Shown one piece after another: positions 58,384-64,000 of a DNA stretch of 64,000 nt. A program made the position numbers and the translations under genes. Source of the stretch: Gammaproteobacteria bacterium (GTDB lineage Bacteria > Pseudomonadota > Gammaproteobacteria > Burkholderiales > Rhodocyclaceae); assembly GCA_018828385.1 (NCBI GenBank), contig JAHJVE010000021.1, positions 62,001-126,000 on the forward strand, given 5' to 3'. Position 1 is the first letter of the stretch, and every line of letters begins with the position of its first letter. The notes beneath the pieces are model-generated. The model had not been told where the DNA came from and did not search any database. It saw nothing but the letters and a program-made list of their open reading frames with translations.

Positions 58384-58950
58384 CCCCCCGGCGCCCAGCG
58401 CGCCGGGCGCCAACTGGCGGCCGGCGAAGGCATCTATCACGCCGGCGCCGATGGCCTCGCCTGGCGACTCAACAGCGGCGTCGTCCGCCTCGACAACGTC
58501 AGCTCGGCCAGCGACGCCTCGTTTGCCAGCCTCGCCGTCCCCGGCGATATCCTCGGCTGCGAAACCCTGCTCTTCGGCTGCTACACCTTCTCGGCCACGG
58601 CGCTGACCCAGTGCCAGCTGTCGCCATGGCCGGAAGGCGCCGGGGCACTGGCCGGTGAGTCGCTGCTTGCCTCGCTCGCCCAGGCCCAGCAACGGGCCGC
58701 CGAAGTCGTCGCGCTGCGCGGCGGCCAGGCGGCCGATCGGGTGCTTGGCCTGATCCGGCTGTTCACCGACAGCGCCGGCCAGGTCGTCCTGCCCACCCGG
58801 CAGGATATTGCCGACATCACCGACCTGCGCTTCGAAACCATCTCGCGCATCATCAAGACGCTGGAACGGACCAAAGTCCTGTTGCCGATCAAGGTCGAAG
58901 GCGTACACGCCACGCGCAGTTTCCGCGTCGATCTCCGACTTGCCGCCTAA
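58351..58950 (+). CDS. Crp/Fnr family regulator lacking a normal start codon
   Basis: About 200 residues: a cNMP-binding-like sensor domain (GRQLAAGEGIYHAGADGLAW) and a C-terminal Crp helix-turn-helix (LPTRQDIADITDLRFETISRIIKTL). No FNR-type cysteine cluster. The frame has no ATG, GTG or TTG between the upstream receptor stop (58292) and the conserved domain; the nearest normal starts lie inside the receptor gene (TTG 58129, GTG 58138). ATT 58351, 7 nt after GGAG, is listed as the best local guess. The area is occupied by element copy 14, so the gene may have lost its start. Confidence 0.65.
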   Translation: MSLFFPVDRSNPPGAQRAGRQLAAGEGIYHAGADGLAWRLNSGVVRLDNVSSASDASFASLAVPGDILGCETLLFGCYTFSATALTQCQLSPWPEGAGALAGESLLASLAQAQQRAAEVVALRGGQAADRVLGLIRLFTDSAGQVVLPTRQDIADITDLRFETISRIIKTLERTKVLLPIKVEGVHATRSFRVDLRLAA

Positions 58951-58986
58951 GGCAGTACCGGCGGATGCGCCGGATATAATGAAAAG

Positions 58987-59673
58987 ATGACCGACAGCCC
59001 TCGCCATCTCCCGCCTGAACGTCCCGAGTGGCGGCATAGCGGTCGCTACCTCCTGCTCGCCGCCGCGCTGCACGCCGCCATCTTGTTCTATCCACCAAGT
59101 GTGGCCATCGACCCGCTCGAAGCGCCGCCCCCCGGTCCGATCACCGTCAGCTTGCAGGAAAGCGTCGTGGCGCCGCCGACAATACCGCCGGCCGCGCCCG
59201 AAAAACCGCCGGCACCAAAGCCGCTCCGACATATAAAGCCGGCCCCGCCCGCGCCCCCCATTCTCGCCATGGCCGCGGAACAGGTCGCCGCGCCCGGCGC
59301 CATCACCGTGCCAGCCCCCGTTACCCCGCCCGGGCCGCCCGCCCCGGAGGCCGCGCCAGCCCCCGCCCGCAGCGCCGCGCCGGCGACAGTCAGCGCCCCG
59401 CTGTTCAACGCCGCCTACCTGAACAATCCGGAACCGAAATATCCTTCGCTGTCGCGGCGGCTGGGCGAGGAGGGCAAGGTGCTGCTCAGGGTTCGGGTCA
59501 GGGCGAATGGCCTTGCTGCTACGGTCGACATCGAAAAATCGAGTAATTTCGAGCGGCTGGACGAGGCGGCGCGACGGAGCGTGGCCCATTGGCGCTTTGT
59601 GCCGGCCAAGCGGGGCGACGAGGCCATCGAGGCGACGGTCATCGTGCCCGTCGTCTTTCGCCTCGACAACTGA
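58987..59673 (+). CDS. tonB: Energy transducer TonB
   Basis: 228 residues: short cytoplasmic N-terminus, one membrane helix (about 20-38), a Pro/Ala-rich periplasmic spacer (about 40-135) and a C-terminal TonB domain (YPSLSRRLGEEGKVLLRVRV, WRFVPAKRG). Probably dedicated to the copper receptor two genes upstream. No exbBD in the window. Confidence 0.9.
   Translation: MTDSPRHLPPERPEWRHSGRYLLLAAALHAAILFYPPSVAIDPLEAPPPGPITVSLQESVVAPPTIPPAAPEKPPAPKPLRHIKPAPPAPPILAMAAEQVAAPGAITVPAPVTPPGPPAPEAAPAPARSAAPATVSAPLFNAAYLNNPEPKYPSLSRRLGEEGKVLLRVRVRANGLAATVDIEKSSNFERLDEAARRSVAHWRFVPAKRGDEAIEATVIVPVVFRLDN
59518..59541 (-). repeat. Interspersed element copy 15 (partial, in tonB)
   Basis: Minus strand TCGATTTTTCGATG then TCGACCGTAGCA. 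Left part shortened; antisense to tonB and read as AATVDIEKSS. Confidence 0.5.
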
Positions 59674-59699
59674 AAACCCAAACCCGGACGTGACGACGG

Positions 59700-59967
59700 G
59701 GACCGAAGTCCCCGCCGGCTGTCTTGAGTAACAAGGCTTCAGCGGCCCCGGCTAACCGTTTTTAGGCGGCAATAGCGAATTGCTCATCATTGGCAATTAT
59801 GGATTTGCTTCATTAACGTCGATCGCCTGACGAGTTGCCTGCGCACCTTTGCCCGCCCTGTCGAAGCCAGTACACCCCCAACTAAACACACCACAATGCG
59901 CTTAGGTGGAGGTGAGGGGAATCGAACCCCTGTCCAGAACGCCTCCAGATTGCCGGAATTACAACCA
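59700..59967 (-). ncRNA. ssrA: Circularly permuted two-piece tmRNA
   Basis: The acceptor piece comes first on the minus strand (about 59967-59905): T-arm AGGGGTTCGATTCCCCT (59931-59915), acceptor 3' strand CACCTCC (59914-59908), then A and CC without a full CCA. After a spacer of about 25 nt the coding piece begins at 59879 with GGGGGTGTACTGGCTTCGAC, the usual tmRNA 5' end; its GGGGGTG pairs with CACCTCC. The tag frame at 59794-59762 reads ANDEQFAIAA then TAA. A UUCG hairpin (59713-59698) closes the region. This order is 3' part before 5' part, so the RNA must be cut into two pieces. It rescues stalled ribosomes. Ends are approximate. Confidence 0.92.
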
Positions 59968-59975
59968 TGCTTTGA

Positions 59976-60004
59976 ATTATGGGGGCGGGGTGGGGGTTTT
60001 TCAA
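59976..60004 (-). promoter_or_regulatory. Promoter of the two-piece tmRNA
   Basis: On the minus strand TTGAAA (60004-59999), a 17-bp C-rich spacer and CATAAT (59981-59976), about 9 bp before the acceptor piece. A good sigma70 match. Confidence 0.75.
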
Positions 60005-60030
60005 GCGAGGATTCGCCACGGCGGGCAAAT

Positions 60031-60558
60031 TCAGTGACTGCACCAGCTCCGGTGGTCATCGTCGCCGAAACTACCGCGCAAGCTTTCCGGCGCGGCCAGG
60101 GTTGAGCGCACCCGCAACGAGGTGCCGTCAAACAGCACGTCGAAACGGGCCGGTTCGTTCCAGTCGTCGCAATAGCGCCACTCCCAGACCAGTTCGTCAC
60201 GCGCCTTGTAATAAACGGTCCATGCGGCCACAGACGGCCCCAGGATGCGGACCACCTCGTCGGTCGTCATGCCCGGCTGAATGCGGGCAAAGTGCCGGGT
60301 ATCGAGCACGTTTTCCCGACTCAGCACGGTACCCCGGGCATCGATACGGACAAAGTAGGTGTGATAACCCATCGGGCCACGCGGATAGACCAGCGTCTCG
60401 CCGCCATCGGTTTCGCGCCAGCGCATGGCCGGCGGCCCCATGACGCGTTCCATGTCCTCGACCCGCGCGCCGCCGGCTGGCAACGCGAAGCCGTCGTAGG
60501 CGGCGCAAGCGCCGAGCAGAGCGGCAAGCAGCGCAACGACCGCCAACCGGTAGGGCAT
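60031..60558 (-). CDS. Outer-membrane lipoprotein, SmpA/OmlA-like
   Basis: 175 residues with lipobox LLGACA (Cys18) and the pattern IQPGMTTDEVVRILGPS seen in SmpA/BamE-type lipoproteins, here in the second half; an N-terminal copy (ARVEDMERVMGPPAMRW) suggests a duplicated small domain. Function unknown. It lies 5 bp downstream of ribE. Confidence 0.78.
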   Translation of the reverse strand: MPYRLAVVALLAALLGACAAYDGFALPAGGARVEDMERVMGPPAMRWRETDGGETLVYPRGPMGYHTYFVRIDARGTVLSRENVLDTRHFARIQPGMTTDEVVRILGPSVAAWTVYYKARDELVWEWRYCDDWNEPARFDVLFDGTSLRVRSTLAAPESLRGSFGDDDHRSWCSH

Positions 60559-60563
60559 GGCGC

Positions 60564-61157
60564 CTACTCGCGCTCGGCAGCCAGCAAACGCTCGCAGTAG
60601 CGGGCGATCAGGTCGACTTCCAGATTAACCTTGCTGCCCGGCTTGAGGCGATTCAGCGTGGTGTTTTCCAGCGTGTGGGGAATCAGGTTGATCGTGAAAT
60701 CGGTGCCCTTGACCTCGTTGGTCGTCAGGCTGGTGCCGTCGACGACGATCGATCCCTTGCGCGCGATGAACTTGGCGATTTCCTTCGGGGCGCGGATTTC
60801 GAGCAGACGGTTGTCGCCGACCGGATCGAAACGCAGCACTTCACCCACACCATCAACGTGGCCGGAGACGAGATGGCCGCCAATCACATCGTTGAGGCGC
60901 AGCGCCTTTTCCAGATTGACCGGGCCGGGCGCATCGAGGCCGACGGTACACGACAGGGTTTCCGGCGAAACATCGACGGCAAAGGTATTGCCCTCGCGGG
61001 CCACCACGGTCAGGCAAACGCCGTTGTGGGCAATCGAATCGCCGAGCGAAACGTCGTCGAGCTTGAGGCCGCCGCCTTCGACATGCAGACGGTAGCCGAC
61101 CTCGCGCGGGGTGAGGTGCGTAATGCGGCCAACCGCCGCGATGATTCCTGAGAACAT
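60564..61157 (-). CDS. ribE: Riboflavin synthase alpha chain
   Basis: 197 residues, two tandem lumazine-binding barrels starting with MFSGIIAAVGRI and carrying NGVCLTVV and GHLVSGHVDGVG. Converts two 6,7-dimethyl-8-ribityllumazine to riboflavin. ATG 61157 is the universal family start. Confidence 0.95.
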   Translation of the reverse strand: MFSGIIAAVGRITHLTPREVGYRLHVEGGGLKLDDVSLGDSIAHNGVCLTVVAREGNTFAVDVSPETLSCTVGLDAPGPVNLEKALRLNDVIGGHLVSGHVDGVGEVLRFDPVGDNRLLEIRAPKEIAKFIARKGSIVVDGTSLTTNEVKGTDFTINLIPHTLENTTLNRLKPGSKVNLEVDLIARYCERLLAAERE

Positions 61158-61244
61158 GGCTGATCCTGCTGTGCGCAAAAAGCGGACTTTATCACGCCCT
61201 CTCGACCGGTCGGCTGGCCTGGGAGCCCTTTTGGCAACGGGTTT

Positions 61245-63206
61245 TTATCGGTGCCCAACAGATTCGTCATCGCCCCGACGGCGGCGCTGTTCCGGTTGGC
61301 CGCCTTGCGGAACCGGCTGACGCGGCGGCTCAACTCGCCGCTCAGGCCTGGGTGCCGGGGCCGGGGCGTGAAATTCCCGAGACTCGCGCGCAGGATTGGC
61401 GCGCGGCGGCGGCATTTCACGTTGCGCTGGCGAGACGGGCATTCTGACCTCCGGCGCTGGCCGAGGTGTGAATGGGCGTTCCCGGGGCGGCTGGACCGGG
61501 CGCTCGACACGCTCAGCACGCTCAACCGCCCGCATTTCACGCCGCCGCTCGCCTTCCTGCTGCTGCATTTTCGGCCGGGGCTGACCTTCCTCGGTTCGCC
61601 TTTCAGGCGGCGCCAGTTCACGACGGACCGGTTGCGACGCTGCCTCGCGGCGGGCGGGCACGGGGGCGGGTTCAAGCCCGGGCCGACTGCCCCGTTGTTC
61701 GATTTGTGGACGGAGGTCAGGCGAAGCGCGCTGCTCTTCGCGCCTATTTTCCGGCTCGGCCGAGGACTGGCGCAAGGCCGGACGATCCGGGTGGCGTGGT
61801 ATCGGTTCGGAACGCGGGGCGCCACGCTCCGGGGCATTCAGCCGTGGGGCATCGAAATCGCGGCGCGGCCGGTTGATCGGTTCGCGCCTGTCGTCATTGC
61901 GTGGGCGACGGGCGCCCTGCTCGGGGGCCAGCCAGTCGGCATTGGGCGCTTGACGGGCGAGCGGGGCACGGCCGAGCGTCGGACCCTCCTGACGCTGAAT
62001 TTCGCGTGCCGTGATGGTGTGGCCTTCGCGCAGCAACTTGGCGGGCACGACGGTGACCGCTCGCGGCACAGCGCGATTGGCGAACGGGGTTTGCCGGGCG
62101 CCGCGCACCGCCCGATCGATGACCTTGACGTCACGGACGTAAGCGACGTTGATCTGGCGTACATAGTTGGCGCTGTGCCGATGCCCCGGCACGTAGACCT
62201 CGCGCGGGGCGAGCGGGAACCAGCCGACGGCCGGCGCCGCACCGAAGCTGAAGCTGATGCTCCAGCCCGGGTTGCCGATCCAGGCGACGAGGGCCGGCGC
62301 ATAGACCGGGCGGGCGACGAGGCGGCCGGGAATCCAGCCCCAGCGACCATGGATGATCGCCCAGCGGCCGTAGTGGAAGGGCGCGAAGCCCCACGGCGCC
62401 TGGTCGATCCACGTCCAGCCCCAGGGCGCGACCCAGGCCCAGCGGCCGTAGCGGTAGGGCGCCCAGTCGTCGGCCACGGCGCGCGGATACCAGACCGAAC
62501 CGTAGCCGGGCGCCGATTGCCAGTCGCCGTAGGCGTCGAGATCCTGATAGCCGGTCATGTGCGGCGACACGTAGCGGCGCGCCTGGCTGGCCAGCGTCAC
62601 GTTCTCGCGATTGGCCACCCAGCGGTCGAAGGCATCGCTGCTGCGGCCTGCGTCGAGCTGTTCGCTACCGTCGCTCCAATGGCTGGCTTTCTGGCCGGCG
62701 GCAACCGGTGTCGCCCGCTGGCCGTCGTCGAAGACGGCGCGGCCGGCCTGCACGCTCAGTTCGCTGCGCTCCCCGAAGACATCGATGCGATAGCGCCCCG
62801 GCGTCAGGAAACGGACATCGCCATCGGGTGTGGCGATCACCACGTCATCGACCTGATCGCGGTCGAGAATGCTGACCGCCAGACTGCCCCCACTGACCCG
62901 GACTTCGACCTGCTTGTCGTCTACGACGGGAAACTCGACCTGACTGTCGTCGGCCAGCCGGTAGGCGGTGGAACCGATCCATACTTCGGCCCGGCCGCGC
63001 GCCCCGGTTTCCAGCACGGCACCGCTGCTGATCGGCCAGTTGAGCGTGGCCGGTCCGCCCTGATCGCTACGGTCAACGCGAAAATCGACCTGATTTTCAA
63101 TATGGGCCAGACGCCCAACGCGGGCCGGCGGATCACTCTGCGCCAGGGCGGGCAGGGCAACGGCCATGGTCAGTGCGAGAAGAATTCTGTGCAGGGATTG
63201 CAGCAT
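61245..63206 (-). CDS. Secreted FecR-domain/DUF6600 protein with disordered tail
   Basis: 653 residues: signal peptide (to about 22), a FecR-like beta domain (about 25-150), a Trp/Tyr/Gly-rich central region with repeated YGRWAWVAPWGWTWID-type units (about 215-300) and a long Pro/Arg/Glu-rich disordered tail (about 390-653). Such proteins are periplasmic or surface proteins of unknown role. Residues about 38-44 (FRVDRSD) coincide with a sense-oriented element core. Confidence 0.8.
   Translation of the reverse strand: MLQSLHRILLALTMAVALPALAQSDPPARVGRLAHIENQVDFRVDRSDQGGPATLNWPISSGAVLETGARGRAEVWIGSTAYRLADDSQVEFPVVDDKQVEVRVSGGSLAVSILDRDQVDDVVIATPDGDVRFLTPGRYRIDVFGERSELSVQAGRAVFDDGQRATPVAAGQKASHWSDGSEQLDAGRSSDAFDRWVANRENVTLASQARRYVSPHMTGYQDLDAYGDWQSAPGYGSVWYPRAVADDWAPYRYGRWAWVAPWGWTWIDQAPWGFAPFHYGRWAIIHGRWGWIPGRLVARPVYAPALVAWIGNPGWSISFSFGAAPAVGWFPLAPREVYVPGHRHSANYVRQINVAYVRDVKVIDRAVRGARQTPFANRAVPRAVTVVPAKLLREGHTITAREIQRQEGPTLGRAPLARQAPNADWLAPEQGARRPRNDDRREPINRPRRDFDAPRLNAPERGAPRSEPIPRHPDRPALRQSSAEPENRREEQRASPDLRPQIEQRGSRPGLEPAPVPARREAASQPVRRELAPPERRTEEGQPRPKMQQQEGERRREMRAVERAERVERPVQPPRERPFTPRPAPEVRMPVSPAQREMPPPRANPARESREFHAPAPAPRPERRVEPPRQPVPQGGQPEQRRRRGDDESVGHR
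63066..63087 (-). repeat. Interspersed element copy 16 (short, in fecR-like gene)
   Basis: Minus strand CGATTTTCGCG followed by TTGACCGTAGCG; T-rich middle missing. Sense to the gene, read as VDRS like the other sense copies. Confidence 0.55.
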
Positions 63207-63335
63207 CGTGGACTCCCGAAGGAAAAACACCGCCCGCGCAAAACGGCGGGCCAATGTGTAATCAACGCGCCAGATCAGGAAAGGATGAGCCGGTGGAGCA
63301 ACTAAATGGTTTCAAAATGTTGCCGCCCCGACATT

Positions 63336-64000
63336 TCAACTGTTGTCGATGGCGATACCGTATTTCTTGGCGACCGTGACGTACAACTCGCGGGCCGACG
63401 CCACCTTGGCGCTCTTGCGATCCTTGCGCTGGGCGCGCTGCAGGTAGTCAAGGGCACGGGCCGCCAGCATCTCATCCCAGCCCTTCTTGTCCATGAGCGC
63501 AAAAATAGCCTTGGCGGCATTGACCAGAAATTGCAGGTTGGGCACCTGGTCGACGGCCTGAATGAGCAACTGGACGGCGCCTTCAAGATCGCCGTTGCGC
63601 GCCGCCAGAACACCCTTGTTGTTGAGTTCGACAATTTCCCGGCCGACCTGTTCGAGCATCGCCTTGCCGGCATCGGGCTGGCCGGTTTTTTCGAAGACGT
63701 TGGTGATGTGGTTGATGAGGTGGGCATCCTCGTGGTTTTCAGCGGCGACCTGGCGCATGATCTTCGTCGCCTCGTCCTGCTTGCCGGTGGCGTAGCAGGC
63801 GTGGGCCAGATCGACGGCCAGCCGTTGCGACACATGCTTGCCTTTTTCTGCCGCCTCTTCGCTGATCATTTTCTGCAAGGCCAGCGCCTGATCGACCAGA
63901 TGCTGGGCCTTGTCGGGCGAGCCTTCGCTGTTCAGGCAAAGGCTTTCGGTGACCAGCGCCGCCAGCTCGGCCTGCATGTCGCCGCGCCATTCGCGCTTCA
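63336..64000 (-). CDS. TPR-containing protein, C-terminal part (5' end outside window)
   Basis: The open frame runs past base 64000 without a start, so at least 221 residues are the C-terminal part. It is all helical, with TPR-like repeats (AVDLAHACYATGKQDEATKIM, NNKGVLAARNGDLEGAVQLL). The pattern resembles the TPR half of receiver-TPR response regulators, but no receiver is visible here, so that is an inference. Confidence 0.75.
   Translation of the reverse strand, partial: KREWRGDMQAELAALVTESLCLNSEGSPDKAQHLVDQALALQKMISEEAAEKGKHVSQRLAVDLAHACYATGKQDEATKIMRQVAAENHEDAHLINHITNVFEKTGQPDAGKAMLEQVGREIVELNNKGVLAARNGDLEGAVQLLIQAVDQVPNLQFLVNAAKAIFALMDKKGWDEMLAARALDYLQRAQRKDRKSAKVASARELYVTVAKKYGIAIDNS

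Noticed and set aside
59905..59967. Isolated tmRNA 3' end as a possible integration-site scar of a phage or island.
   Set aside because: The tag frame and the matching tmRNA 5' end are found just downstream in permuted order, with a promoter in front, so it is a functional permuted gene; no integrase is nearby.

Overview
This 64 kb window is chromosomal DNA of a GC-rich betaproteobacterium, most likely a Rhodocyclales member of the Dechloromonas/Azonexus type. That placement is an inference from gene families, the zapA-6S RNA neighbourhood and a circularly permuted two-piece tmRNA gene. I see no prophage, IS element, CRISPR array, tRNA or rRNA. About 60 genes are well supported and most belong to housekeeping or carbon/cofactor operons.

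Layout. 1-2.9 kb: a B12-dependent methylmalonyl-CoA mutase (cut by the window start) divergent from a GntR regulator. 2.9-4.7 kb: a split aerotaxis receptor (PAS protein plus sensorless chemoreceptor). 4.8-6.8 kb: acetate permease pair actP/DUF485. 7-19.4 kb: a malonate locus on the minus strand, with a TRAP transporter (dctPQM) followed by mdcA-C-D-E-G-B-H, controlled by a divergent GntR gene and flanked on both sides by paralogous TauE/SafE permeases. 19.4-20.6 kb: EVE protein, 6S RNA, zapA, zapB-like gene. 20.7-28.2 kb: a cobalamin riboswitch followed by btuB-btuC-btuD, cobO, an exported CbiZ-nitrilase fusion and cobyrinate amidase; this salvage operon can supply the mutase cofactor. 28.3-37.4 kb: a Tim44-like protein, a response-regulator relic, a YeeE/YedE transporter, queC, a PilZ protein, queE and the complete ybgC-tolQRAB-pal-cpoB envelope operon. 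37.6-44.4 kb: a diguanylate cyclase and the yebC-exonuclease-EamA-ruvC-ruvA-perM-ruvB cluster. 44.6-55.2 kb: HerA-like ATPase, PEP-CTERM protein, bacteriohemerythrin, two EamA exporters, a QorB/HxlR pair, a LysR regulator and a regulatory-type PTS (EIIA-HPr-EI). 55.3-64 kb: Sel1 protein, OprC/NosA-like copper receptor, Crp-like regulator, TonB, two-piece tmRNA, lipoprotein, riboflavin synthase, FecR-like protein and the end of a TPR protein.

The most unusual signal cuts across all of this. A roughly 35-40 bp sequence, with a T-rich left part and the core CCGGTTGACCGTAGCA, recurs about 16 times, roughly once per 4 kb. The 12-mer TTGACCGTAGCA is found exactly 10 times, where random sequence of this length would give about 0.01. 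Copies lie between genes, often just past terminators, and also inside at least nine protein genes (ruvB, cpoB, mdcH, mdcD, echA, EVE, cobB, tonB, fecR-like), where they are in frame and mostly read in one preferred frame. One copy covers the place where the start of the Crp-like gene should be. I do not recognise this element as a described family. It could be a mini-mobile element that tolerates insertion into genes, or a short genomic signal such as a DNA-uptake sequence.
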